Shown here: in pieces, positions 30,029-42,690 of the stretch | How the letters are laid out: the number at the start of each line of letters is the position of its first letter | Position numbering within the stretch: the first letter of the stretch is position 1 | Origin: Cristatella mucedo | Taxonomy: Eukaryota; Bryozoa; Phylactolaemata; Cristatellidae | NCBI GenBank assembly: GCA_009760855.2 | Contig: WPIO01000037.1 | Coordinates: 1,637,001-1,701,000 of the forward strand | Reading direction: 5' to 3' | DNA: 64,000 nt | Notes under the pieces: generated by a model | The model's database searches: none | What the model was told of the DNA's origin: nothing | What the model saw: only the letters and a program-made list of their open reading frames with translations | Position numbers and translations under genes: made by a program

Positions 30029-31879
30029 CTGAAAGTTAAATATTCAAACGACCTAAGACAATACCATCAAGTGGTGTTATCAGGTAGTATATGTCGCATG
30101 TACATCACTGCTTATGCAACACCTCAGAAGTTCATTTCTGACTTTCGGTTGAATGTGTTTTGCTTTACATATTCACGATTGCAGATCATACAGTCCGAGG
30201 ACGTTTGCTGACATTTATAGCGAAAATTCTAACTGAAACCAGAAACGAATTCTGCCACTATTTTATAAGCGGAGATGAACGTAAATTTGAAACTTCACGT
30301 TGCGTCAAGTATCGGCTGAGCTATTTAATTTACAGGCCATAAAGCTACATAGTAAATGAAGCCGTTTAAACGTTACGAGCCTGTATCTTAACAAGCCGCA
30401 GACATGTACCTTGATGTTCTAAGGTTCAAAGAGTTGGGACAGATTTTTCCATGGTGCAGAGCTCGATAAATTTGCTATTTGTAGATAAGCTTCTTACGGT
30501 TTACTTCTGGGTTAGACGCTGTTTGTCCAATCTTTTGTTTTAATGTCTCCCTAATATGTGGAAATCGTCAAATCTTAGATCCCATTTCTAACGTGTCTGT
30601 ATCTTATAAGGTACCCTAAACAGCTAGTCTATATTTGGGCCGGTCTTCTCAGTATTTTCTCGGCCTGCGCGGGCTCGAGAGTTAAGGTGCTTGACTCTAA
30701 CGATTGAGGTCAAAGTGCGTGCTCGCCTTACACGACTCAGGTCAAGGACTCGCGTGTTGCGACATATATGACGAGGCCTGATAGAGGCTCAGTTTTCTTA
30801 GGGCACTATACAAAATAAATTATATATAATATATTTAAGCTTAAGGCCCGGACACGGCGGTGTTCGTGGAATGGCATACAGCTGCGAGTATTCGAGCGGT
30901 GAATTAACTGCTCATGCCAGAGGTAAAAGTGACGACCTGATGGAACAAAAGTCCCTAAGTTCCCGGAAGCATCTGGGACTGCCTAGCGTTATGTAAGTCT
31001 TTGTCCTACTGATCTGACTTCATCGAGATATTTCCAGGTAAAGTCCAATCCGGAATCGTTGACTTTGAATATACAAGATTACTATGTATAAATGACGGGA
31101 TGCTAGTAACAACTGCGGATTTATAAGTGCGTACGGCCTGTTGTAAGCATTGTCTAGATAATGGCAACTTGACGCAATACAATTATACATTTTAATTGTA
31201 TTACTATTGTTAAATTAATTGTATTTGTCTGGATAATTACAAATTGACATCTGTTACAACTGCCTACCTCTTCGATTCTCCTGCGAATTCTCCTACCTCC
31301 GCTTCTATGGTTACAGTCGTCTAGCCATTTGTCGCACTAAACTCAAATCTTCTGGGGAGAGGGCCTTCACTTCGTACGCACCGAAAGTCAGAAACTCGCG
31401 TCCAGCGTCTGTCGCAACCTGCACGGGACTTTGCAGCATTTTTATGTCTCAACTGCCGAGCCGTATCGCGTAAGAAATTACGCGCCTTTGGATATCTAAT
31501 CGCTTATCGCTTCGGGCTGCTGGGTCTCCCACGCCGGCGGCTGCCTTAGCTACGCCGGCGGCTAGTAACCTGCTTGTTAATTATGATCGTCAGCAGCTGC
31601 TATCGCTTCGTCATCGTAGATCAAATGCATTCCTAGATATTAATGTTGTTGCTAAGATTCATGAACTATGCATTAACAAAAGAAAAGCACCCCCTAGCCG
31701 CCGAGGTGGCCGGAACCGCCAGGTCAGACGCCGCTCGTTGGGCGGAACCTGCAAGCTGGGTAGCCGCTCGTTCGGTATTCCTAGCATTGTCTCGGACCGC
31801 TCAGCACGCTCCCCACATGCGTCACTGTGAATCTCTCTAACTTAGTGGTCATCAGGCATGTTGTAACTCCATCGGCCAG
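30029..31879. other. Intron of the L1-family gene
   Basis: No gene is visible apart from a SINE at 30,660-30,835. The rest is moderately AT-rich unique-looking sequence. Confidence 0.5.
30660..30835 (+). mobile_element. tRNA-derived SINE of the LINE-tail type (SINE-B)
   Basis: A tRNA-like head (GAGAGTTAAGGTGCTTGACTC) is followed by a tail GGCTCAGTTTTCTTAGGGCA and CTATACAAAATAAATTAT. The tail is a diverged form of the LINE 3' end, as in the copies at 41,050 and 48,355. Confidence 0.6.
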
Positions 31880-34800
31880 ACTTAACGCTGCCTTTGGAAT
31901 CCTCGCTCACTGTGCAATAAACCTCTGGTAATAAGCGACCTTATTTCTGAAAATGGTATCGACCTGCTCGCCCTAACTGAAACTTGGCTAAAATCGGTAA
32001 ACTGCCCGACAATTGAAGATGCTACCCTATCTAGTTTCTCGTTCTTTCACACCCCTAGATCAATCAAAACTGGAGGTGAAGTTGCTCTTATCGTGCGCTC
32101 GAAATTCAACTTCAAGCCATTTGCAGTACCCTCAAAGCAGTCTTTTGAATCAATTGTCTTGGTCTCACCCGAAAACAAGCTACCGATAGTGGCAGTAGTC
32201 TATCGCCCACCAGGTACCAAATCCTCCTTTATCTCAGATTTCTTCGATCTCATTTCGATTCTGTGTGCAAGAAATCGATCCTTCCTTGTTATGGGTGATT
32301 TTAACGTTCACTTTGATAAATTATATGACGCTTTCAGCACCAAATTTCGTGCATTGACTGACTCATTGTCTCTTGTGGCTCATGTGCATGGCCCTACTCA
32401 CATCAAGGGTCACACACTCGACCAGATTTTCTCATACAACTGCACTTTGTCATCACCAATTATTACTAAATCCTGCTTATCCGACCACATGCAGATCTCA
32501 TTCAATCTACAGTGTGTGCCCACCTCCTCCTCTAAAATAACCTGTGAATCGCGAAACCTCAAGACCCTTGACGTCGATGCTGTCCGTGCGAGAGTATCTG
32601 CTTCACCTCTGCTGCTCAGTCCTCCCTCCGATCTGTCATCATTGGTAGATAGCTACAACACGACACTAGCTGAAACGCTCGACGAGTTTGCACCTCTGAC
32701 TAAGCGCACTATGCGCTCTCGTCCAGACGGCCTATGGTTTACCACAGACATTAAACTAGTCAGGTCTGCTAAGCAAAAGCTTGAAAAAGCATATAAAAGA
32801 TCAGGACTAACTGTCCATCGGCAGGCATATGAAGACTACTGAAGGTCGTACCAATCGATCCTAGCAAAGGTCAAGTCTAGCTTCTATAAAAAACATTGTG
32901 GAGTCACAGATGCACAATCCAAAAATGCTGATATCGACGATCAACCATCTCCTCAACCGCTCCCAGATTAGCTCCTTACCTGATGATCCTTGCGATGCCG
33001 ATCGCTTCTCTCGATTCTTTGTGCAGAAGATAGACAAGATCAGGGATTCCATCCCTGCGATGACAACATCCCCTCTAGAATGCTGTTCCCCGATTCCTAG
33101 CAGCACCTCAATGTCTACATTTAAGCAGGTCACTAGTGATCTAGTCCTGAAGTTTGTGTCCCAATCAAAGAAGACAACAAGTCCTCTGGACCCTATTCCC
33201 ACTGTCCTGCTCCTACGTTGCATTGATCTGCTGCTGCCGTGCATAAATAACATCATTAATATGCCATTAGCCTCAGGTCATATCCCAGCACCTTTCAAGA
33301 AAGATATAGTCACGCCACTTCTCAAGAAAGCGACACTAGACCAAGAGAACTTGAGCAACTACCACCCAGTCTCCCTACTACCATTCCTATCAAAGACACT
33401 ACTGGAACGGGTCGTGGTGGACCAGCTGAACTCATATATTGAAACTTCGAACCTTGCTAGTAAGTTCCAGTCTGGCTTTAGAGCTAATCACTCCACAGAG
33501 TCAGCATTGCTTAGGGTCTACAACGACCTACTTAGGAATGCAGACATGGGTAGAGTGTCTCTGCTTGTTTTGCTCGATCTTCGGCAGCTTTTGATACTAT
33601 CAATCACAAAGTTCTTCTAGAGCGCCTCTCATCTCGCCTGGGCATCACTGGCACTGCTCTGCAATGATTCAGGTCCTATCTCAGTGGGAGACTCCAGAGT
33701 AATGACGTGAATGGACAAAAATCATCCGAGGAACCTGTAAAAATGGGGTACCTCAGGGCACCGTGTTTGGTCCAGTTCTTTTCACGGTTTATACTCTCCC
33801 TCTTGCCGATGTGATTGCCAATAACAACCTAGCCTTTCACGTCTATACAGATGACACTCAGTTGTACTTTGCTTTGATCCCTCCCAGCCCTCCAGCACGT
33901 AGAGTTCTCTCAACTCCCTTGCTGCATGTATTGATGACATCCGCACATGGATGGCAGCAAACTTTCTTAAATTGAATGGTAATGAAACTAACTTACTAGT
34001 TATGGGCAAGCCTAGTGTGATTCAGAAATTGGAAAGGCTGACGCTCAAAATTGGCTCTGCCAGCAATTCTCCAGCTGAATCAGCTCGAAATCTAGTTGTC
34101 ATGTTCCAAAGTGACCTCTCGTTAGACGACCACATCAGCTCCACAGTAAATCTGCCTACTCTCAACTACATAACATTGCTAAAATTCGGGCTTGTTTAGA
34201 TAAGGATACCACGTCCAAGTTGGTCCATGCATTCGTGACATCCCGTCTTGACTTCTGCAACTCACTGCTTGCTGGCCTACCGGCATGTGTGACCAGGCAA
34301 TTGCAGCTGATGCAAAACTCTGCAGCTAGGCTTGTCTGTCGTGAGCGTCGCAGTTGCCACATCACACCACTTCTCGCCGACCTGCACTGGCTCCCAGTCA
34401 AGCAACGCATCGACTTCAAGGTTCTGTAGCTCACTTTTAGGTCACCTCATTCTTTGGCACCAGCCTATCTCTCAGATATACTCCCCCATCAGGCCAAGCA
34501 TCGTACCACCCGCTTTTCGGAATCCAACAGTCTACAAATACTCCGTACAAACGACAAATCCTTTGGAGACCGTGCATTTAGTTCGTATGCTCCCAAAGCC
34601 TGGAACTCCCTCCCGACCTGCGTCAGAACATCCCCTGACTTGACTACATTTAAAAAGAACTTAAAAACACCTATTTAGGACAGCATTTAGTGGGTCCCTG
34701 TGATTCGTCCTTCATGTGCTTATGCATGCTGACACTGTGCATGTCACCCCTAACCATGTTATTTATGTTGTTTATCAAGCATGATATTACTCACCATTCA

Positions 34801-34897
34801 ATCGCGTTTCCCTTTGTAGCAAATGTAAAGCGCCTCGAAAGAGATTGAGTTCTCTGAGGGTGCTTTATCAAGTGTATTATTATTATTGTTATTATTA
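31880..34897 (+). mobile_element. Longest CR1/L2-like LINE copy (endonuclease + reverse transcriptase), decayed
   Basis: About 3.0 kb of a non-LTR retrotransposon. The apurinic-endonuclease domain has LALTETWL, VVYRPPG, FLVMGDFNVH and SDHMQISF (32,000-32,520). The RT domain follows with DIVTPLLKKATLD, NYHPVSLLPFLSK, FQSGFRANHSTESALL, a GTVFGPVLFTVY-type motif and YTDDTQLYF (the usual YADD is altered to YTDD here). The C-terminal domain contains AWNSLPTCVR. Stops and frameshifts occur near 32,840, 33,600 and 33,770, so it is dead. The 3' end is the stem-loop tail plus (ATT)n. The 5' end is truncated near the start of the endonuclease domain. It is the reference for the other copies. Confidence 0.9.
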
Positions 34898-35445
34898 TTA
34901 ACTATCGACGTGTCTTTTACTCTCTGCTTCGGGCGGCGGGCATTAAGCAGAGCCACAGTAGCCGGTGAATTTATGAGCCGAAGCTCCTGGTCAGTTGAGC
35001 ACAGCTGTCCAGGCTTATTCGCTGGAATAAGATTTGGAATAAGATTCCAAAAATTAAATTAAAATAAATTTTATAAATTAAAATAAAATAAATTGAAATT
35101 TATATACATTATAATAATAATATATAATAAATAATACGTAGATAATATATTATATATATATATTTATATCATATATAAATAAAACTAAAATAAATAAAAA
35201 TACTATATTATATTATTTATATATATAATATATTATTTATCTTTATATATATATATATATATATTCAATTGGAATAAGGCTGGAATAAGGCCTATTAGCG
35301 AGATTCGACTGCGATTCGTTGCCGCCGAAGAGCGACAGCATCCGAAGCGAATCGCGAAGCTCGCATTCTTTTTCGTCAGCAGTCGCACGGGGCAAAGGAT
35401 AATAATAGTAACGGTGATGCCTAAAAGAGTTCAAGAGAGGCTTAC
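34898..35445. other. Intron stretch with AT-rich tract
   Basis: Contains an AT-rich region (35,050-35,275) with TATATA runs. No gene was recognised. Confidence 0.5.
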
Positions 35446-35565
35446 CGCTGGCGACAAGAAGCCGGTTGATTCTCCCCGGCGTCGACCGCCGAAGCAGAGC
35501 GTTGTGGGCGAAACAAACATAATCGCCTTCGTCCGATGAGTTGACATTTGAAAAATGCAAGCCCC
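35446..35565 (-). CDS. L1-family adhesion gene, exon 4 (Ig2 second half)
   Basis: A 120-bp exon between CTTCTTCTAG and GTAAGC. It encodes LHFSNVNSSDEGDYVCFAHN and then RINRLLVAS. The L-x-F-S-N-V segment and the D-Y-V-C-x-A-H motif are the L1/neuroglian Ig2 signature. Phase 1 on both sides. The intron to exon 3 is about 8.9 kb and full of repeats. Confidence 0.85.
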
Positions 35566-36640
35566 CTAGAAGAAGATCGTGGTAAAGTTAAGGCAACCAT
35601 TGCTTCGGTACAAAGCTCGCGCGTATGCATCGCAGCCGTGCCGATTTATTTATTTTGCACGAGGCTTGCGACATTGGCCAGCTCTTCTAATTGGAGCAAA
35701 CATCAACTGCGAGCGATTAGAAAGTACGACGTGCGTCCCTTTGACGTACCGGATGAGGATTATTATTACCTCGATTCTGTTACGGTGCAAAAGCCATGCT
35801 CGCCGATGGATGAGTTGACTGAGTGACACTTCTTGCAGTATGGGCCTATGCATTGCTAACGTCGCTAACTCATTGCTAATTGTCTGCAGGTCGTTCATTA
35901 TAGCGCTTTCGAGAGCTGAGCTCTTCGGCAACAGCAACCCACACGGCAGTCGCACCGAAATCAACCTAGATACCTTTGCATGCGAGTCCTTAAGCTAGCG
36001 CATAAATGGACAGAGTCGGTCCATTTATGCGAAAATACATTCCACGACGTCGCGCCGGCCGACGCTACTATTTTCGATATTTTTAATAATAATTCAACAT
36101 AACATATACAATTTAATATAATAATGTATTTCATATTTATTATTAATAATCATATCAGTTATTTATTTATTTATTATTTTTTATTAATATTAATAGTAAT
36201 AGTAATACTATTATTATAATATTTAATATGATAATGTACAATGGTGGTAGGGCTATGACGAGTGTCGAGTCTCGTCAAAAACATTGGAGATGATTTACTA
36301 AGCATGTGACATGTAGCAACGCTCACTCTCGAAATTGAAATGGTACATCAAGTAGGTGCATTAAGGTACATCGAGTACATCACAGGTACACCAGGTACAC
36401 TATACAGGTACATCAAGTTGTGTGTGCATTGCATTTTGAAGTAGCGACGAGGTTTTCTTAGTGCTTGCTATTTAATTGCACATTCGAAGGAATGTCAAGA
36501 AGGTCGTCTCTCAGGGGAGCGAATAAAATGTAAAGCCTGTCCGTTGACATGCGGCCTTAGCCGAGGTGCGACCGGTCGCCGAGACTGAGAATGTACAGCT
36601 AAAGGTGAGCTGACCAAACAGCCTCATTTTTTATATAGCG
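35566..36640. other. Intron stretch with AT-rich and GGTACATC-like repeats
   Basis: An AT-rich block lies at 36,070-36,235, followed at 36,340-36,420 by about six imperfect GGTACA(T/C) units. Plus-strand frames around 35,580-35,820 lack recognisable domains. Confidence 0.4.
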
Positions 36641-36760
36641 ACAGTGGAGCCTCAACGGCTATCGGCTTCCGCGCTTTATTGCAGTGGGCAATAAAGATTG
36701 CATGTTGCAGGACTCGAACCCACGACCTGACGCAGCTATACGTTTAGATGCACGGTCTTT
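36640..36760 (-). mobile_element. tRNA-derived SINE fragment (SINE-A)
   Basis: The minus strand has the B-box-like GGGTTCGAGTCC and the GCCGTTGAGGCTCCACTGTCG phrase at the other end, the 3' signature of the common SINE. Confidence 0.65.
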
Positions 36761-36846
36761 TATTTTCAAATTAAATATCGTGTGCCAGTAAAAATTCGAG
36801 GGTACACGGTAGTGACACACATACACATACGTGCGCTCGAACTCAT

Positions 36847-36851
36847 GCACG

Positions 36852-36920
<69 letters not shown>
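36847..36920. repeat. (CA)n microsatellite
   Basis: About 37 CA units on the plus strand, followed by a CGCTCGCTCGCGCACGCGCG alternating purine/pyrimidine patch with Z-DNA potential. Confidence 0.95.
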
Positions 36921-38008
36921 TCGCTCGCTCGCGCACGCGCGAGCACACACACAAACACACGACACCCGAATACAAATGCACACACACTTATACACAATCA
37001 GTCGTCCCTTGCCACTTCGAGTTTCGACTTTCGCGGCTTCTGTCGTGGTTTTAAAAATGTATTCATTAAAAAGTTGATCTAAACGGTGAAAATGATGCGC
37101 GCTCGGTTGTCGGAATAAGATAATTATAGACCAGTGTATTACAAATTAAAACAGAACTACTATAAGTTTAGACTGAGGCCTATACATTCGTGCACCACCG
37201 CAGATCCTTCAACGCCAGGTAAAGCCGCTCGACCGTTCCTTGTATGTGGGCAAGACATTTTCCCCAAAAATCGGGTGTTGTGAAACCAATAATAGCACGC
37301 TTGATAATAATAACACACTTGATAAAGCACTCTCGGAGAACCCAATCTCTTTCATTTGCTCCACATTTGCAGCAAAGGAAAAGCGATCGAATAGCTAGCG
37401 TAGCATGCTCAATAAATAACAAGAATAACATGATTAGGGGTGACATGCACAGGGTCAGCATGCAAGTGTGGTTAAAGGCAGCATGCACAGTGTCAGCATA
37501 CGTAAGCACGTAAAGGTCGTATAACAGGGACCCACTAAATGCTGTGATAAATAGGAACGTTTTTAATTTCTTTTAAAATGTGGACAAGTCAGGAGATATC
37601 GTGACGCAAGTCGGGAGTGAGTTCCAGGCTTTGGGAGCAAACGAACTAAAGATCTCCAAAGGCTTTGAGGTTTGTACGAGGTATTGGTAAACAATTAAAT
37701 TCAGAAAAGCGAGTGGTACGATGCTCAGCCTGGTAGGGGAGTAGATCTGATAGGTAGTCTGGTGCCGAAAAATAAAGGGACATAAAAGTGAGCGACAAAA
37801 CCTTGAAGTCGATGCGTTGCTTAACTGAGAGCCAGTTCAGGTCTGCGAGAAGTGGTGTGATATGGTAACTGCGACGCTCAGGACAGACAAGCCTAGCTGC
37901 AGAATTTGGCACCAGCTGTAAGCGCCTGATTGCACACGTCGGTAGACTAGCAAGCATTAAGTTACGGAAGTCAAGACGGGATGTCACAAATGGATGGACC
38001 ACCTTATA

Positions 38009-38075
38009 ATAATAATAATGCACTCGATAAAGCGCCCTCAGAGAACTCAATCATTTTCAAGGTGCTTTACATTAG
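38009..38075 (-). mobile_element. Micro-insertion of a LINE 3' tail nested in LINE copy c
   Basis: TAATAATAATAATGCACTCG, AAAGCGCCCTCAGAGAACTC and AAGGTGCTTTACAT lie between two parts of the older LINE (GGACCACC before, TAGATGTGG after). Only about 65 bp of tail were copied. Confidence 0.8.
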
Positions 38076-38944
38076 ATGTGGTATCTCTGTCTAAACAAGC
38101 CCGAATTTTAGCTAAGTTGTATAGCTAAAAGTAGGCAGAGTTGACAGTGGAGCTGATGTGGTCGCCTAACGAAACGTCACTTTGGAACATGATAACTAGA
38201 TTTCGTGCAGATTCAACAGGACATAAGCTGGCAGAATCATTTTTGAGCGTTATCCTTTTTAATTTCTGAATCACACTTGGTTTGCCCATAACTAGTAAGT
38301 TGGTTTTATCTTCATTCAATTTAAGAAAATTTGCTGCCATCCATGTGCGGATGTCATCAATACATGCAGCAAGGGAGTTGAGAGAACTCTACGTGCTGGA
38401 GGGCTGGGAGGGATCAAAGCAAAGGTACAACTGAGTGTCATTCGCATAGAGGTAAAAGCCTAGATTGTGCTTGGCAATCACATCAGCAAGATGAAGAGTA
38501 TAAACCTTGAAAAGAACTGGAACAAGCACGGAGCCTTAGGTACCCCGTATTACAGAGGTTCCTCGGATGATCTTTGTCCATTCACGTCAATACTCTGGAG
38601 TCTCCCACTGAGATATGACCTGAACCCTTGCAGAGCTGTGCCAGTGATGCCCAGGCGAGATGAGAGGCGCTCAAGAAGAACTTTGTGATCAATAGTATCA
38701 AAAGCTGCCGAAAGATCGAGCAAAGCAAGCATAGATACTCTACCCATGTCTGCATTCCTAAGTAGGTCGTTGTACACCCTAAGCAATGCTGACTCTGTGG
38801 AGTAATTAGCTCTACAGCCAGACTGGAACTTACTAGCAAGGTTTGAAGTTTCAATATACGAGTTCAGCTGGTCTGCCACGCATTATTCCAGTGTCTTTGA
38901 TAGGAACGGTATCTTGAGACTGGGCGGAATTTGCTCAAGTTCTC

Positions 38945-39118
38945 GAGCCGTAATGGCTCACTAGGTAAGGCGGTTGCTTTTCACGACCTCGGCCCCGAGG
39001 TCGTGGGTTCGAATCTGGCGGTGGGCGATCATCCATTGCCACTGCAAGCGGTGGTGATAGCCTAAAAGGCTCTTCTGTCGCTATGCAAAAATAAGCTGTT
39101 AAATTAAATAGCATTTTT
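38945..39118 (+). mobile_element. tRNA-derived SINE (SINE-A) nested in LINE copy c
   Basis: It has a pol III A-box-like TGGCTCACTAGG, a B box GGTTCGAATCTGG and the tail GGTGATAGCCTAAAAGGCTC, TTCTGTCGCTATGCAAAAA. The tRNA-like head and fixed 3' phrase recur at 39,803, 42,193 and 54,010. Confidence 0.85.
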
Positions 39119-39544
39119 GTTTTAGTCTAGTGTAGCTTCCTTGAGTAGTGGCCTGACTACAGCTTTTTTGAGAGGTGCTGGGACAAGACATGAAGCTAAT
39201 GACATATTAAGCCATGCAGAGCGTGCTTTTCGCTGATAGGTTATCCTTGTGTAACTAAACGTACAATAACAATAATGTTATTTGTATTTTCTCTTATTTT
39301 GTCCAATGTATAGGGTAATACGAGTGTAATGGTGACTAAAGGAGTGTTCTGTCATGTCCAGGCGGATCTAATAACGTTAAAAATCGTATTTGGATAGTCG
39401 TGAACAGGTTTTCTATGCTTTAACTATGAAAATATTTGATTTACAAATAAAGAATGCTACTACGCGGAAATTAAACTATCGCGGTATTGTCTGGAACTGA
39501 TTGACCACAAAAACGCAGGACAACTGTATACATGTATATATAAG

Positions 39545-40030
39545 CACATTGCGTCTCAACATCTCTCGACTTGACCACATTTAAAAAGAGACTAAAAGCG
39601 CTTCTATTTATCACGGCATTTAGTTGGTCAAAGCGATTCGCCTTTTACGTGACTTCGCAAGCTGACGCTGTACATGCTTCCACTAACCATGTTTGCATGC
39701 TGACCCTGAAGTTGTCACCCCTAATCATATTAAGCTTGTCATTAAGCATACTACCTCTAACCATTCGATCGTGCTTCCTGTTCAAGTTCCTGGAAAGAGA
39801 TTGAGCCGTGATGGCACATTGTATAAGGCGGTTGCTTTTCACGACCTCAATCCCGAGGTCATGGATTCGAATCCTTCGTTGGGCGATCCTTTGTCGTCGC
39901 AGCAAGCGGTAGTGATAGCCGTAAAGGCTCTCAATCTCTTTACAAAAGAGGAAGTTAAATCAGCTAGCATTTATTTATTATTATTCTCTGAGGGGGCTAT
40001 ATCAAACGTATTATTTATATATGTAAATCT
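39545..40030 (+). mobile_element. LINE 3' end, copy d, with nested SINE
   Basis: It starts in the RT C-terminal coding end (CTTGACCACATTTAAAAAG) and runs to GAAAGAGATTGAG at 39,803, where a SINE (39,803-39,985) interrupts it. The LINE tail resumes as TTCTCTGAGGGGGCTATATC and AAACGTATTATTTAT. Confidence 0.8.
39803..39985 (+). mobile_element. tRNA-derived SINE (SINE-A) nested in LINE copy d
   Basis: CCGTGATGGCACATTGTATA begins the tRNA-like head, followed by GATTCGAATCC (B box) and the GTGATAGCCGTAAAGGCTC tail. It splits the LINE tail at its stem-loop. Confidence 0.82.
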
Positions 40031-41049
40031 AACTGTTTTTTAAGTCATAACTGTATTCTTAAATTTCAAAATTTTTATTTGAAGAGGAAACGAAGTTGAA
40101 CTGCCAACCGGATCACAAACAACAAGTAATTGAGCTTGTACTAACATTATCATCAATCAAAGCGAATAATTTTTTTCTAGCCATCAATAACCGGAGATAG
40201 AAATATTTTGATTTAATCTTTCCAAAATTGTTTTCAAAATACAAATGGTCAAGAAAAGGTTCAGTTTTATGTAGTTTCAGTTCGGAAATTTCTGCTCGCA
40301 TTTTCCGCTCCACTAGCGCCCAAAAACTTAAACTCGCTTTGCATCTTGTAGATCTGGAAGAGCTACACCATAGACGTACTGACTGTTGCCTGTACGCACA
40401 TTTTCTTTTTAAGGTGTTAAACCTGCTACTACTCCAAGTCACCATTCTCTCACGCGTACGCGCTTCTTAAAGCGCTTAGGAAGACCGGTGTCTTTCTGCA
40501 AGTATCGCAGCCGGCATTGCACGCAAAGATCATCGCAACGTTTAGTAACGCCTGATCTTCTGCTTTCAGAGGACACGTGTCCAAGTCGCGACGGCTGCGT
40601 AGCCAAACAATCTAATGTAGTGGCAGCTTTTTTCGTTGTTTCGTACGTTACATAAAAAATCTGGCGATTCATTCGCCTATAAATAACTTACCTTTTCTTC
40701 TGCTACTGCTGCCGCCACTAATACCGCTGCTGTGGGCTGGGCTCGCATACAAAACTAGGGGTTTCTTTGCATCCGCCTTGCGAATCAAACGTCACGCTCG
40801 GTGCCACCACATGTCATGGTCGAAGCACCTCGAGGCGGTCAGGGCCGTGGGCGTGGCCGGCCGCCGCTGGCACGTCGGGGCGAGAGAGGGCTCCCCTTTA
40901 TTAACGTTGCACATGCCGCCGAACCACACTCAAGTTTAGTAGCATTGAATGAAGCTAGCGAGGTTTAGTCGTCGTCTCGCTTCGCAACGCAGAAAGAGAT
41001 TCCGCCGCCCATGACGCCACCACTGCCGCTCGTTGATTTTCTGCGTCGC
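40031..41049. other. Intron stretch, nothing recognised
   Basis: Mixed sequence between LINE copy d and a SINE. Frames of up to 110 codons on both strands show no recognisable domain, and no Ig-type exon with splice signals was seen. Confidence 0.4.
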
Positions 41050-41200
41050 TGGTCTGGCAGAGTAGTTAAGGTGCTCGCCTCGACCAAGGTCAAGGGGAAA
41101 CGTAGTTGACCGAGGTCGTGGGCTCGAGCCCCGTGGCACATGAGAAGCGCCGGAATAGAGATTGAGTTCTATTAGGGCGCTATACACAAATTAATTATAT
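41050..41200 (+). mobile_element. tRNA-derived SINE with LINE-like tail (SINE-B)
   Basis: A tRNA-like head (GGCAGAGTAGTTAAGGTGCT; B-box-like GGGCTCGAGCCCC) is joined to GAAGCGCCGGAATAGAGATT and GAGTTCTATTAGGGCGCTAT, which mirrors the LINE 3' end (AAGCGCC...GAGTTCTCTGAGGGCGCTTT) including its stem. Confidence 0.8.
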
Positions 41201-41536
41201 TTAATATTTAATTTAATATTTATTTTATTTATTAACGTGCTGTAAGCATGTAGGCCGTTGGCATTTATGGTCATATGGTCATTACCGCTGTGTCCAGTTT
41301 GTGACCAAGTCGTGTTTATCGCCCAGCGGAGTTTATGGCACTGCCGCAGGATTATGCGACGGGAAATGGCTTATGAGGACGAGTCACAGTCCACAGAAAG
41401 ATAGCAGTTCGAACGCCGGCGGAGGGTAGGACTACTGGGTTTGGGAGCGCTTCGGGCACCCGCGAGAACATGCGTATTTGTGAGCCCGCTCCGATGTTTG
41501 TTGTTTTTGTTGTATCGCGTACGTGCAGTTGGGAGA

Positions 41537-42690
41537 ACAATAAAATAATAACAATGCACTCGATAAAGCGCCCTCGGACAACTCAATCTCTTTATAGGCG
41601 CTTTACATTTGCTGCAAAGGGAAACGCAATTGAACGGTGAGTAATATCATGCTTGATAAACAACATGAATAACATGGCTAGGGGTGACATGCACAGGGTC
41701 AGCATGCAAATGTGGTTAGTGGCAGCATGCACAGTGTCAGCACGCATAAGCACATGAAGGACGAGTCGCACGGACCCACTAAATGCTGTCCTAAATAGGC
41801 GTGTTTTTTAAGTTCTTTTTAAATGTGGTCAAGTCAGGGGATGTTCTGACGCAAGTCGGGAGGGAGTTCCAGGCTTTGGGAGCTTACGAACTAAATGCAC
41901 GGTCTCCAAAGGATTTGAGGTTTGTACGAGGTAGTGGTAAACTTTTGGATTCCGAAAAGCGGGTGGTACGATGCTTGGCCTGGTGGTGGATTAGATCTGA
42001 GAGATAGGCTGGAGCCAAAGAAGGAAGTGACCTAAAAGTGAGCGACAAAATATGAATTCGATCCGTTGCTTGACTCGTAGCCAGTGCAGGTTGGTGAAAA
42101 GTGATGTGATGTGGCAACTGCGACGTGATAGCCGTAAAGGCTCTTCTGTCGCTATACAAAAAGAGGCTGTTTAATCAGCTAGGATTTTTTCGGTGAGCCG
42201 TAATGGCTCACTAGGTAAGGCGCTTGCTTTTCACGACCTCGGCCTTGAGGTCGTGGGTTCGAATCCTGCGGTGGGCGATCCTTTATTGCTACTGCAAGCG
42301 GTGGTGATAGCCGTAAAGGCTCTTCTGTCGCTATACAAAAAGAGGCTGTTCAATCAGCTAGTATTTTTTTTCACGACAGACAAGCCTAGCTGCGGAGGTT
42401 TGCACCAGCTGTAATCGCCTGATTGTACATGCCGGTAGGCCAGTAAGGAGGGAGTTACAGAAATCAAGTCGAGATGTCACGAATACATGGACCAATTTAA
42501 ACGTGATATCCTTATCTAAAGAAGCCCGAATTTTAGCAATGTTGAGTAGCTGAAAGTAGGCAGATTTGACGGCGGAGCTGATGTGGTCGTCTAACGAGAG
42601 GTCACTTTGGAACATGACACCTAGATTTCGAGCTGATTCAACAGGAGAAATGCTGGCAGAGCCAATTTTGAGCGTCAGCCTTTCCAATTT
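41537..42690 (-). mobile_element. LINE copy e with nested SINEs
   Basis: The minus strand carries the LINE 3' tail (41,537-41,610), the C-terminal domain, and RT C-terminal sequence up to KLERLTLKIGSAS at 42,690. SINE sequence at 42,124-42,372 splits it at a CGACG/CACGAC site. Confidence 0.85.
42124..42372 (+). mobile_element. SINE-A copy plus an extra 3' half, nested in LINE copy e
   Basis: A 3' half (TGATAGCCGTAAAGGCTCTT... to GGATTTTTT, 42,124-42,192) is followed by a full copy (42,193-42,372) with TAATGGCTCACTAGG, GGGTTCGAATCCTG and the same tail. The two tails are nearly identical, which suggests a tandem or same-site insertion. Confidence 0.82.

Larger units (their letters stand above)
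37306..39215 (-). mobile_element. CR1/L2-like LINE copy c with two nested insertions
   Basis: The minus strand has a 3' stem-loop tail with (ATT)n (37,306-37,370), RT C-terminal domain, RT fragments (SAAFDTIDHKVLLERLSSRL at 38,700; FQSGCRANYSTESALL at 38,820) and the upstream RT region to about 39,215. A SINE is inserted at 38,945-39,118 and a second, very short LINE tail at 38,009-38,075. The host LINE sequence resumes cleanly after both. Confidence 0.85.

Noticed and set aside
38945-39030. A functional tRNA gene
   Set aside because: A and B boxes are present, but no cloverleaf with an acceptor stem closes, and the same head recurs with a fixed non-tRNA tail, so it is a SINE.
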